Shown here one piece after another: positions 7,274 through 16,012 of a DNA stretch of 18,658 nucleotides (position 1 is its first letter; every line of letters starts with the position of its first letter). A program made the translations under genes and the position numbers. The notes under the pieces were generated by a model. It was not told the origin of the DNA. It saw only the letters and a program-made list of their open reading frames with translations, and ran no database searches. The DNA is from Cellvibrio sp. (lineage in GTDB: Bacteria > Pseudomonadota > Gammaproteobacteria > Pseudomonadales > Cellvibrionaceae): the NCBI GenBank assembly GCA_021323495.1, contig JAJQJO010000035.1, forward strand, positions 1 through 18,658. The letters are read 5' to 3'.

Positions 7274-9799
7274 ATGAAAACCATCTCTGTATGGTCGCTG
7301 CTTATTGCCAGCACAATTTTTCTGTCCGCCTGTAGTAAAGAACAACATCCTTGCGGTAAAGGTTCGGGAAAGATTTTGGACGAGGCCAAGTGTGTTGGCC
7401 GCACACCTGAATCGTTAAAAGCAGCAGATGAAGATTATTTTGCCGATATGGATTACGGCATCAGCAAGAATCCCCCCGAGCTGGTAAATAGACTTTCTCC
7501 CTACATTCCGGGAATTACTGAAGAGCAGGCAGTAAAAGCCATCGCCGAAGGCCGCAACAACTGGATTGTGTGGACTGCAGGCAATGACACCTTATGGAAT
7601 GAAGTTACCCACGCGAGTGTAGGTAACTCGGATTTGTTAAAAATCATTTCCAACCACCCCGATAAATCATTTAAATATTCACGCGATAACCGTTGGAAAT
7701 ATTTCGGTATCGTCAACGAGCCCTGCTATATCAAGGGCGATAAGCCCAATCCTGATCGTTTCGGTTTGTATCTGGATACACGCGATCCAGGTTGCGCAAA
7801 AGACCCTTTTGAAAATGAGCAAAAATACCCGGGGATCGAGATTGGTGCACGCGGCAAAACTGTACCTGTAGGTTCGTATTACGGTTATGGCACCGGCATT
7901 GTCGGCCTGCGTTTATTTCCCAACCCGGCTTTTGATGAAGCTGCAAAGGCCAACTGGGATCCTGAGCGTTACTACACCGATCCGTCTTACTATCAAAATA
8001 AAAACCTGATCCGCCCTTACCGCGTCGGTATGTCGTGCGGTTTCTGCCACGTTGGCCCGAATCCCACCAATCCTCCGGTTGATCCGGAAAATCCAACCTG
8101 GGCGAACCTGAATTCCAATCCGGGTGCACAATATTTCTGGATTGACCGCGTCATGATGTTTGATCCCCATGAGGACAGTTTCCCCACCCAGCTATTCCGT
8201 ACTTCACGGCCGGGCGCACTGGATACATCCCTTATTTCGTCGGATTCCATCAACAACCCGCGCACCATGAACGCCATTTACAACCTGGGTGCACGTGTGG
8301 ATATTGCAACCAAATTGGGTAAGGAAAATCTGGGCGGCGGTAGCCTTAACAATAAACAATTTAACCAATTGCCAAACGTGCCTGCGGCCAGCCCGTTAAA
8401 TAATTTCTTTACGGCCCCTGACACGGTCTTTACCCCACGCGTCCTTAAAGATGGCGCGGACTCGGTAGGAGCCCTGGGAGCGCTAAATCGCGTTTACATC
8501 AATATTGGTTTGTTCAGTGATGAATGGTTGACCCATTTCCGCCCTTTGCTGGGTGGACAAAAAATTACGCCGTTTGAAATTGACGTAGCACGTAAAAACT
8601 CCAGCTTCTGGGTTGCCAACGAACAGCAGACGCCTAACCTTGCGCTGTTTTTCCTCGCTGCATCCACACCGGACTATCTAAAAAATACGCCGCAAGCTGA
8701 GCAATACCTGAGTAAAGATGAAGCTGTGCTCCAGCAAGGTAAAGAAGTCTTTGCCGAAACCTGTGCGCGCTGCCATTCGAGTAAGTTACCCGAAAAAACC
8801 TATTCGTTTTTTCCAGAAAATGGCTGTGTAAATTCTACTGCGGATAGAAATTACCTGAAATGCTGGAATGATTACTGGAGCTGGACCCAAACAGACGAAT
8901 TCAAAACCGCCATGTCTGACATAGTGAAGCAAGAGGATTTCCTGCATAACAATTTCTTGTCCAGTGAACTGCGTGTACCAGTCACCTTGCTCGAAACCAA
9001 CGCATGCAGCCCCTTAGCCAGCAATGCAATCAAAGGTAATATCTGGGATAACTTCTCTTCCGATTCCTACAAAAATTTACCTTCAGTAGGCTCGATCAAT
9101 GTGCAGCACCCCTTTACCGGCGCGGTCAGTAATTTTGTTATGCCTGACGGCGGACGCGGCTACACTCGCCCGGCTTCATTAGTGAGCCTCTGGACAAGCG
9201 CGCCCTTCCTGGTCAACAACTCGCTGGGAGAGTTTTATTGGAGCGGTAGTGTTGATGACCGGATGAATTCATTTAATGATTCAATCGAAAAATTACTCTG
9301 GCCGGAAAAACGCACGGGCAATTTCACGGTAATCAGCAAAAACGGCTTGAAACATCCAGGCACTATTGATGTAACAACCGCCCCCAGCTATTTGCGCTTG
9401 CCCGTCGGTTTCTTGCCTGACTTCCTGCAACCTTTGACCGGATGGCTGACCCGCATTGCACCCTGGGCATTTGGCGATGGCGGCGTGCAGCTGGGCCCGA
9501 TACCACAAGGTACACCGGTTAATCTGCTCTCCAATATCGATATGGAACAGCATGGCAAAGTGCTGCTATTGGCAACCAAAATTAAAAATGATCTCAAAGC
9601 AATTCCTGCCAATGCATCTAACGAAGAAGTATCAGCAACCTTTTCCCATCTCGTTGAGCCACTCCTCGAAGTGAGTAAATGTCCTGACTTTGTCGTGGAT
9701 AAAGGCCACTATTTTGGTACCCAATATTTGCAAGGCGATGAAACCCCGCTGACTGATGAAGAAAAACATGCGTTGATCGAATACGTAAAAACATTCTAA
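7274..9799 (+). CDS. Dihaem c-type cytochrome lipoprotein
   Basis: This 841-residue exported protein has a lipoprotein signal, LLIASTIFLSAC, with Cys20 as the lipidation site, so it should be anchored in the envelope facing the periplasm or outside. Two CXXCH haem-attachment motifs are present: CGFCH at 255–259 and CARCH at 497–501. Around the first is GMSCGFCHVGPNPTNPP. Near residues 630–660 is RPASLVSLWTSAPFLVNNSLG, resembling the SLRGLWATAPYLHNGS-type motif of large c-type cytochromes in the dihaem peroxidase/MauG/RoxA superfamily. That makes an oxygenase- or peroxidase-like role or an electron-acceptor role possible, but neither is shown. Several further cysteines (for example in NGCVNST and LKCWND) are of unknown use. 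AAGGGAG at 7258–7264 precedes the ATG by nine bases. The GMC oxidoreductase follows 14 bases later, suggesting a dehydrogenase–cytochrome pair. Confidence 0.85.
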   Translation: MKTISVWSLLIASTIFLSACSKEQHPCGKGSGKILDEAKCVGRTPESLKAADEDYFADMDYGISKNPPELVNRLSPYIPGITEEQAVKAIAEGRNNWIVWTAGNDTLWNEVTHASVGNSDLLKIISNHPDKSFKYSRDNRWKYFGIVNEPCYIKGDKPNPDRFGLYLDTRDPGCAKDPFENEQKYPGIEIGARGKTVPVGSYYGYGTGIVGLRLFPNPAFDEAAKANWDPERYYTDPSYYQNKNLIRPYRVGMSCGFCHVGPNPTNPPVDPENPTWANLNSNPGAQYFWIDRVMMFDPHEDSFPTQLFRTSRPGALDTSLISSDSINNPRTMNAIYNLGARVDIATKLGKENLGGGSLNNKQFNQLPNVPAASPLNNFFTAPDTVFTPRVLKDGADSVGALGALNRVYINIGLFSDEWLTHFRPLLGGQKITPFEIDVARKNSSFWVANEQQTPNLALFFLAASTPDYLKNTPQAEQYLSKDEAVLQQGKEVFAETCARCHSSKLPEKTYSFFPENGCVNSTADRNYLKCWNDYWSWTQTDEFKTAMSDIVKQEDFLHNNFLSSELRVPVTLLETNACSPLASNAIKGNIWDNFSSDSYKNLPSVGSINVQHPFTGAVSNFVMPDGGRGYTRPASLVSLWTSAPFLVNNSLGEFYWSGSVDDRMNSFNDSIEKLLWPEKRTGNFTVISKNGLKHPGTIDVTTAPSYLRLPVGFLPDFLQPLTGWLTRIAPWAFGDGGVQLGPIPQGTPVNLLSNIDMEQHGKVLLLATKIKNDLKAIPANASNEEVSATFSHLVEPLLEVSKCPDFVVDKGHYFGTQYLQGDETPLTDEEKHALIEYVKTF

Positions 9800-9813
9800 G
9801 GAAGGGGTTTCCC

Positions 9814-11691
9814 ATGCAATCTGAATACGAATACATTGTTGTAGGCTCCGGCGCGGGCGGCGGAACTGTGGCCGCCCGTCTGGCTGAAAATGGCAAAAAA
9901 GTGCTGGTGCTGGAAGCAGGTGGTGATCCGCTCAAGATGAAGGGCGGGCATCCGCCCAGCCCGGACAAAAACACCCTGCCCGACGACTACCAGGTGCCTT
10001 GCTTCCATGCGCTCTCGTCTGAAAACGCAGCAATGAAATGGGATTTTTTTGTTCGTCACTACAGCGACCAAACGCAACAGCTGCGCGACGACAAATACGT
10101 AGAAACACTCGATGGTGAAACCGTGGATGGCGTGCTCTATCCACGTGCGGGTTGCCTCGGTGGTTGTACGGCACACAACGCCATGATCACCGTCTATCCT
10201 CATAACGAGGACTGGAATTATATTGCCCGGTTAACTGGCGATAATTCATGGGGCGCCGATGCAATGCGCACCCATTTCCAGGCGCTCGAAAATTGTAAAC
10301 ACCGGCCGCTCTATCGGTTCTTGAGCAGGTTGGGCTATAACCCTACGCGCCATGGTTTTAATGGTTGGTTAACCACTGAAGCCGCGCTGCCGTTGGGTGA
10401 GGTGGCACGCGACCAACAGTTGATCAGAACCATAGTCAAATCAACCACTGAAGCCTTTGAACATCTGGACGAATCGGTCCAGAACCTTAAATGGCAAAAA
10501 CATGGCCTTGCAGATCCCAACGACTGGCGCCTGGTGCAAGACAATGCCTGGGGCGTTCGCTACCCGCCCCTGGCTACCCACAACCATACGCGCAATGGTT
10601 CCCGTGAACGCTTGTTGGATGTAGCAGCGCGCTTTCCAAATAATCTCACCATCGAATTAAATGCATTCGCAACACGAATTTTATTTGATGAAAACAATCG
10701 CGCTATAGGCATTGAATATCGTAAAGGCGAACGGCTTTACAAAGCCCATAGCCTTCCACGCAATACCAACAGTGAAGTAAAACAAGTGTACGCGAGCAAA
10801 GAGATTATTCTTTCTGGCGGTGCGTTTAACACGCCACAATTGTTGATGCTCTCTGGTGTGGGCCCCGCCGCCGATTTGCAAAAACACGGCATTGAGGTGC
10901 GCGTGGATTTACCGGGAGTCGGGAAGAACCTGCAGGATCGCTATGAAGTTGGTGTAGTGAATCGCATGAAATTCAAGAACTGGGAAGTATTGGAAGGTGC
11001 GAAATATGAGAAAGGCGATCCACAATACGAGCAGTGGGAAAAACACCGTACCGGTGTGTACACCACCAACGGTGCCGTATTGGCAGTGATCAAACGTTCG
11101 GCTAAAGAACGGCCACTGCCCGATCTTTTTTGCTTTGCGTTGCTTGCCCTGTTCCGGGGATATTTCCCGGGTTATTCGCGCGTAATTTCCGAAAACCTCA
11201 ACTATCTCACCTGGGCAATATTAAAAGCCCACACCAATAACTCGGCCGGTTATGTAGAACTGAAATCCAACGATCCGCTCGATACCCCCTACATCAACTT
11301 CCGCTATTTTGATGAAGGTAATGACACGCGCGGTGAAGACCTGAAATCGGTCGTCGATGGTATTAAGTTTATCCGCAAGCTCACCGAGGAATTAATTGAG
11401 TCAGGCCTGATTGCCGAAGAAGAACTACCGGGTAAACAGGTGCAAAGCGATGAAGAGCTCGGCCGGTTTGTCAAAGACAATGCCTGGGGGCATCACGCAT
11501 CCTGCACCTGTCCGATTGGCAGCGATACCGATCCTATGGCCGTACTGGATAGCAATTTTAAAGTGCGGGGAACACAGGGGCTGCGCGTTGTGGACGCATC
11601 AGTATTCCCTAAAATTCCCGGCTTTTTTATTGTCAGTGCTGTTTATATGATCGGTGAAAAAGCGGCAGACGTTATTCTCAACGGAAAATGA
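9814..11691 (+). CDS. GMC-family FAD-dependent oxidoreductase
   Basis: This 625-residue flavoprotein belongs to the glucose-methanol-choline family, which oxidises alcohols, sugars or sterols. The FAD-binding Rossmann motif VVGSGAGGG is at residues 9–17, with Glu34 in LVLEAGG as the expected ribose ligand. RAGCLGGCTAHNAM (111–124) matches the first GMC signature and GGAFNTPQLLMLSGVGP (335–351) the second. The C-terminal catalytic segment WGHHASCT holds His560/His561. At the second catalytic position, where relatives have His or Asn, this protein has Phe605 in PGFFIVSAVYMIGEKAAD. No signal peptide is seen, so it should be cytoplasmic unless exported with a partner. A strong GGAAGGGG lies just before the ATG. 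It follows the dihaem cytochrome gene by 14 bases, a layout reminiscent of cytochrome-linked dehydrogenases. The substrate is unknown. Confidence 0.9.
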   Translation: MQSEYEYIVVGSGAGGGTVAARLAENGKKVLVLEAGGDPLKMKGGHPPSPDKNTLPDDYQVPCFHALSSENAAMKWDFFVRHYSDQTQQLRDDKYVETLDGETVDGVLYPRAGCLGGCTAHNAMITVYPHNEDWNYIARLTGDNSWGADAMRTHFQALENCKHRPLYRFLSRLGYNPTRHGFNGWLTTEAALPLGEVARDQQLIRTIVKSTTEAFEHLDESVQNLKWQKHGLADPNDWRLVQDNAWGVRYPPLATHNHTRNGSRERLLDVAARFPNNLTIELNAFATRILFDENNRAIGIEYRKGERLYKAHSLPRNTNSEVKQVYASKEIILSGGAFNTPQLLMLSGVGPAADLQKHGIEVRVDLPGVGKNLQDRYEVGVVNRMKFKNWEVLEGAKYEKGDPQYEQWEKHRTGVYTTNGAVLAVIKRSAKERPLPDLFCFALLALFRGYFPGYSRVISENLNYLTWAILKAHTNNSAGYVELKSNDPLDTPYINFRYFDEGNDTRGEDLKSVVDGIKFIRKLTEELIESGLIAEEELPGKQVQSDEELGRFVKDNAWGHHASCTCPIGSDTDPMAVLDSNFKVRGTQGLRVVDASVFPKIPGFFIVSAVYMIGEKAADVILNGK

Positions 11692-11699
11692 CCTACGGC

Positions 11700-11725
11700 A
11701 TATGCAAGGCTTCGGCCTTGCATAT
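11700..11725 (+). other. Perfect 11-bp RNA hairpin with UUCG tetraloop
   Basis: ATATGCAAGGC (11700–11710) and GCCTTGCATAT (11715–11725) pair fully around TTCG, closed by a C–G pair; C(UUCG)G is an exceptionally stable RNA loop. The stem starts nine bases after the GMC stop and ends just before the ribosome binding site of the patatin-like gene. Five T's occur at 11734–11738, but eight bases after the stem and overlapping the start region, so this is not a standard terminator. It may set relative expression, block mRNA decay or cause partial attenuation. Confidence 0.75.
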
Positions 11726-11726
11726 A

Positions 11727-11733
11727 TCTGGAG
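11727..11733 (+). promoter_or_regulatory. Ribosome binding site choosing the patatin-gene start
   Basis: TCTGGAG ends five bases before ATG 11739 and directly follows the UUCG stem. No comparable site precedes the alternative ATG at 11688. Breathing or processing of the adjacent stem could influence its access. Confidence 0.6.
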
Positions 11734-11738
11734 TTTTT

Positions 11739-14300
11739 ATGTCTTTGTTTAGTTCCTTTACGCATTTTATTTCATGCCGGTTCGGTTTGACCCGTCCCGA
11801 GCCTGGCGACAATATCCTTAAAAAGGAAGCGGAATATCTCGCCACCAAGTGGGATGCAGAATTTACCCGCAACCATAAAAATTATATCGATAGTGACTAT
11901 AAAAAATTTGTCGCAGAAACCTATCCGGCTTTTATTGCCAGGCACAAATATGCCTTCGTTAAAGGAGATACTTTTCCTGCTACCGATCGGCCCAAGTATT
12001 CGCTGGCGCTATCAGGTGGAGGTATCCGTTCCGCCGCATTTGGCATTGGAGTTATCCAGGCACTCAACAATGTTGACCTGGCAAATCCTGCCCCGACCAA
12101 TAGTAACTCGCCAACGGATACGCCCGATAAAGATAATGGATTGGTAAAACCAACCATATTCTCCAAGTTGGTTTATTTATCAACGGTGTCCGGCGGTGGT
12201 TACGCGGGCGCAGCATTATCCTGGTGCATGAAAAAATGGGAAGTCTATCCATTCGGGGAAATCAAAAGTTTTTGTGGGACAAAAGCGGAACGGCCCGAAG
12301 ATAAAACAATTGATTTTGTCGGATGCCATACCGGGCCAATTACCTCGCTCTTGACACCGGCTGACAAGCACAGCAATTCACAAGATGATACCAGTACGGC
12401 CGCCCGACCCGGAAGACTTTCGTCAAATGCAATATTGAGCTATATCAGGTTACATGGAAAATATTTAAGCCCTCCGGAGCTACCGCTGTCATCACTCATT
12501 GGCTCGGTGATAAATAGCGTTTTCCATTCCTTTATTGCCTACACATTTCTGCTCAGTACATTCATATTTGCCTTGATCTATATTGCAAACAATATATTTC
12601 CGGTCGATGTGACTGAGTCCGGTAGTGTTCTTTCAAACCTTTACACTCAGGCGACAACATTTCTAAGAGGAATTTTTAATATAGATCCGAACGGTTCCGG
12701 CAGCGAAAAAGCCATTTACCGGTTTGCGTTTTCAATGTTCTTCCTATATTTGGCACTGGCAGGGCTCGCGCTTTTTTTAATTACCTCTTTCAGCTATGGC
12801 ATCAGCAGCTATTTCACGGGGATTTTTTCTGACAATTATCAATTAAGGATCAGGGTCCAGAAATTATTAGGGTTTTTGGTTAAATTTATTTTCGTAAATA
12901 TTATATTTATGGCCATACCCATACAAATTGAATATCTCAAACTGGTTCCAGCGGAACTGATGGGCCCCGGCGGAATCGGCGCAGGCCTGACCGCACTGTT
13001 TATGTCAATAAATGAATTTCGCAAGCAATTGCAATCATCCACCACCACAAATTCTTATTTTGGCAATATTGTTCGGGATGCGGTTGTCGTATTGTTTATT
13101 TATATCTTACTCACCATGAGCTATTTGCTCAGTGAGCTAGGTTACCTGCACTTTCGGGAAAATTGGTCCATTGTCATTTATCTTCTCCCTGCATTAGCGC
13201 TCTGCTTTGTAGTGAACATCAACAATATCTCCCCACATCGAATGTACCGCGATAGATTGATGGATACATTTTTAACAGACCCGACTACAGATACTTACGC
13301 TTCCCTTGCCAAAAAAGGTCGCCTGGCGAATGAATATCGTTTGGCCGAATTGGATGATGGTAACCATTGGGCGCCCTATCATCTGATTAACACCAATATT
13401 ATTCTCAACAATTCCCGTAATTCGCAACACAATAGCCGCCTGGGTGATAGTTTTTTGTTGTCACCCAAGTATTGCGGCAGTGATGCAACCGGTTATGTAC
13501 CTACCAAGGATTTTGCGTTTGGTACTATGACCCTGGCAACCGCAACCTCTATTTCCGGCGCAGCTGCGAACCCCCACTCAGGGGTTGGCGGAATGGGCAC
13601 GTCCACTACCCCGCTGGTTTCTTTTTTAATGACATTTTTTGGATTGCGTTTAGGTTATTGGGCTAACAACCCAAAGCATGTCCTGAGTCGATTCAAATTT
13701 TTCTTTAAACCCAATTACTTTATGCCCGGTGGTTTCAGCCTGCTTAATTTTGGCCACACCGAAAACTCCTCGTATATTGAATTATCCGATGGCGGACATT
13801 TTGACAATACGGGAATTTATGAGCTGGTCCGCAGGCGTATGCCCTGGATTATCCTCTCTGACGGTTCTGCCGATATCAAGGCTACATTTGAAGATTTGGG
13901 CAACGCCCTGTCGCGGATCCGCATCGATTTCGGGGTGACTATTCGTTTTAATGATCCGGAATTCAATTTGTGTGGCTTGATTCCGGGCAGCAAGGCCGAA
14001 TCCGTTTTTGACAAAAAATTTAATTTATCAGCACGCGGTTATGCGATCGGTGACATTGTTTATCCGGAGACGCCCGATAGCCCCGCTTTCGTCGGCACCT
14101 TTGTTTATATCAAGGCGACTATGACACGCGATCTACCCGGTGATGTGTATGCCTACCAAGCCGATCACCCGGAATTTCCCAATGAACCGACATCAGACCA
14201 ATTTTTTAACGAGCGCCAATTCGAAGCTTACCGCGAGCTGGGTTATCAGCTCACCAAACAATTAATGCAAAATAAAATAGCAATGGAACGCCTGCCGTAA
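11739..14300 (+). CDS. Patatin-like phospholipase with membrane-spanning insertion
   Basis: This is a likely acyl hydrolase acting on membrane or other lipids. The ATG at 11739 is preferred because TCTGGAG lies five bases upstream, giving 853 residues. An in-frame ATG at 11688 overlaps the GMC stop but has no binding site and would read through the UUCG hairpin. The oxyanion motif SGGGIRSA is at residues 92–99. The nucleophile is Ser151 in STVSGGGYAG, a variant of GXSXG with Thr at the first position. The catalytic Asp684 is in LSDGGHFDN. Between Ser and Asp are about five hydrophobic segments (near residues 262–285, 328–352, 376–398, 447–467 and 475–494), so the catalytic domain is split by an integral membrane region. 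The N-terminus has no clear signal peptide. It follows the GMC gene and precedes the DUF4331 gene by 54 bases. Confidence 0.87.
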   Translation: MSLFSSFTHFISCRFGLTRPEPGDNILKKEAEYLATKWDAEFTRNHKNYIDSDYKKFVAETYPAFIARHKYAFVKGDTFPATDRPKYSLALSGGGIRSAAFGIGVIQALNNVDLANPAPTNSNSPTDTPDKDNGLVKPTIFSKLVYLSTVSGGGYAGAALSWCMKKWEVYPFGEIKSFCGTKAERPEDKTIDFVGCHTGPITSLLTPADKHSNSQDDTSTAARPGRLSSNAILSYIRLHGKYLSPPELPLSSLIGSVINSVFHSFIAYTFLLSTFIFALIYIANNIFPVDVTESGSVLSNLYTQATTFLRGIFNIDPNGSGSEKAIYRFAFSMFFLYLALAGLALFLITSFSYGISSYFTGIFSDNYQLRIRVQKLLGFLVKFIFVNIIFMAIPIQIEYLKLVPAELMGPGGIGAGLTALFMSINEFRKQLQSSTTTNSYFGNIVRDAVVVLFIYILLTMSYLLSELGYLHFRENWSIVIYLLPALALCFVVNINNISPHRMYRDRLMDTFLTDPTTDTYASLAKKGRLANEYRLAELDDGNHWAPYHLINTNIILNNSRNSQHNSRLGDSFLLSPKYCGSDATGYVPTKDFAFGTMTLATATSISGAAANPHSGVGGMGTSTTPLVSFLMTFFGLRLGYWANNPKHVLSRFKFFFKPNYFMPGGFSLLNFGHTENSSYIELSDGGHFDNTGIYELVRRRMPWIILSDGSADIKATFEDLGNALSRIRIDFGVTIRFNDPEFNLCGLIPGSKAESVFDKKFNLSARGYAIGDIVYPETPDSPAFVGTFVYIKATMTRDLPGDVYAYQADHPEFPNEPTSDQFFNERQFEAYRELGYQLTKQLMQNKIAMERLP

Positions 14301-14354
14301 CCCAACATTTTTAATGTGCTAAAAATCCGAATTATCTGAACCAAGGAAACGACT

Positions 14355-16006
14355 ATGCCAACATTATTGAATAACAAACCTAATCGGCCAGGCATAATGC
14401 CAAAGCTGATATTGGGCGCGCTCCTCACTGCAAGTACCTACGCCTGGTGTGCCGACCACAACGACCCCAATGCAGTGAATTCTATTTATGCCGATGTGCC
14501 GCTAAGCCCGGCCGATCTCTACGACATATTTGGTTATCCCAGCGATGAGAAATCCAATGGTGAAGCCCTGGTTGCGCAATTAACCTTTGCGCCCATGCCG
14601 TCGACTGGCGTTTTCGATCCGGACATGATGTACAAAATCCATCTTGCCGGTGCAAAACGCGCGGCCGATTATCAAGGTGAGCAAACCCTGGAAGGTATGC
14701 TCACTTACATCGAAACGTTGAAGAAAACCATTCTGGATTATAAAAACGGCGAAATTAAAGTAACGTTTAATGGCAAAGGCCAGGCGCGCGTTGATTTTTT
14801 GAATTTCCCCGACGGAGACTTCCATGAAATTGTCGAAACTAACCAGGTTGTTACGATTACCAGCCCCAAAGGCCATCACATAAAAACGTTTATCGATTTT
14901 TCCGCTCAATTAATTATGCCCCGCAGTTTTACAAAGTTCCGGTAGAAAAATATAAAACACTGGCGGAATTACCGATCCCGAAAACCTTGTTGGAATTGGA
15001 AGGTAATGACTTGTTTAATTACAATCCACAAAACCCGGAATTGGGCTGGACAGTTAAGGAAGACCTTCCCGCAGGACCCTATGAGTGGAAGGGGACACGC
15101 TATAAAAAAGATGCAAACGGAAATTATCGCTTTGTTTATGACGGCCGTGATGCCCAGGCCGGACGCAATATCAATACGGTTGGATTTGAAATTCCGCTCG
15201 CGTTTATCAGCAAAGAACCTGCAACTGACCGCATTGTAAGAATGTGGGGTGGCAGCTATGTGCGCAAAGCTTCAAGCCTTGTCAAAGCCCACGCACCCAG
15301 CGCCGTTGGCAGCGCATGGTTAGGCGTTAAAAATATGTTCACTAAAGAACTGGAGTTCAACAATCGCGATAGCGATTACAACCAGGTGGACCATGATGGC
15401 GTACCTTTTTCTGACGCCGCATTGAGTATGCGTTATGACAGTCACGTCGGTGTTGCCAACCTGAAATACTTAAGGGAATTTACCACGCGTTTTGCCCATC
15501 TGGGTTGGGGTTTTGGCCCTTCAGTATCGGCCCTGGGTTTGCCTACCTGCTTTGATCACAGTAACTCCCCTGTTTCTGTACATAAAACCTATACCCTCGC
15601 TACACAAGCATTTCCCCGGGTTAAAAATTGTTTCTTCCAGAAATTAAATATGCCCGATAACAGTTGGAATACTTCGGGCAAAGCAATTCCGCTGCGTTAT
15701 ACCTTTGAGGTCTTTTTACCTAATCTCACCGCTGTGGATATGGATACCAACGGTACCTGGCCGTTTGGACGCCGTCCGGAAGATCAGGTCGCAACCCGGT
15801 TTCTAGCTACCTTTCTGGATATGAAACAAAACTGCGGTGCTACAGCGTGTAACGTTGAAACATTGAACGAACCTGCGCTGTGGGAGAGTGCACCGATCGA
15901 ACCCAAAACCGTGCCTAACCCACGCTTTAATGACAAAGCATTTTTGCCAGAATTTCCTTATCTTGCAGAACCCTGGCCGGAACATACAACCTATCCAAAG
16001 GAGTAA
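14355..16006 (+). pseudogene. Exported DUF4331-family protein, interrupted by a frameshift
   Basis: Two adjoining frames encode one protein of about 550 residues. The first (14355–14945, 196 codons) has AAGGAA seven bases... before its ATG, an N-terminal signal peptide (MPKLILGALLTASTYAWCA) and DHNDPNAVNSIYADVPLSPADLYDIFG, with GVFDPDMMYKIHL typical of DUF4331. The second, open from 14843 and ending at 16006, continues with FRSINYAPQFYKV, GRNINTVGFEIPLAF and YNQVDHDGVPFSDAAL; the last two match the family's conserved NVNAIVLELP and QRMGNPLVN-type blocks. Inserting one base in the A5 tract (14882–14886) or the T5 tract (14897–14901) joins them. It could be a true inactivating mutation, a sequencing error or, less likely, a recoding site. 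The downstream part lacks its own good start. DUF4331 proteins are exported and of unknown function. The gene sits between the patatin-like and TPR genes, six bases before the latter. Confidence 0.75.
14882..14901 (+). other. Frameshift site in the DUF4331 gene (A5 and T5 tracts)
   Basis: The upstream frame and the downstream frame are both open from 14843 to 14943, so the shift must lie there. The two homopolymers A5 (14882–14886) and T5 (14897–14901) are the likely places. A sixth T gives …TFIDFFRSINYAPQFY; a sixth A gives …KNVYRFFRSINYAPQFY. Neither tract is a canonical X-XXY-YYZ slippery heptamer in the upstream frame. Confidence 0.7.
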
Positions 16007-16012
16007 CCAGTC

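Noticed and set aside
7274..9799. Firm call as rubber oxygenase RoxA
   Set aside because: Length and haem spacing differ, and I could not identify the RoxA active-site residues. Only a superfamily resemblance is defensible.
11688..11738. Upstream ATG giving a 17-residue longer patatin-like protein with an ATGA overlap
   Set aside because: It has no ribosome binding site and the extension would be encoded by the UUCG hairpin. ATG 11739 has a good binding site. Not fully excluded.
14305..14317. ACATT-TTT-AATGT inverted repeat after the patatin-like gene as a terminator
   Set aside because: It is a five-base AT-rich stem with a 3-base loop and no T-run, too weak to support termination.
14882..14901. 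Programmed −1 ribosomal frameshifting in the DUF4331 gene
   Set aside because: No X-XXY-YYZ heptamer is in the right frame, and I found no clear downstream stimulatory stem. A simple indel is more likely.
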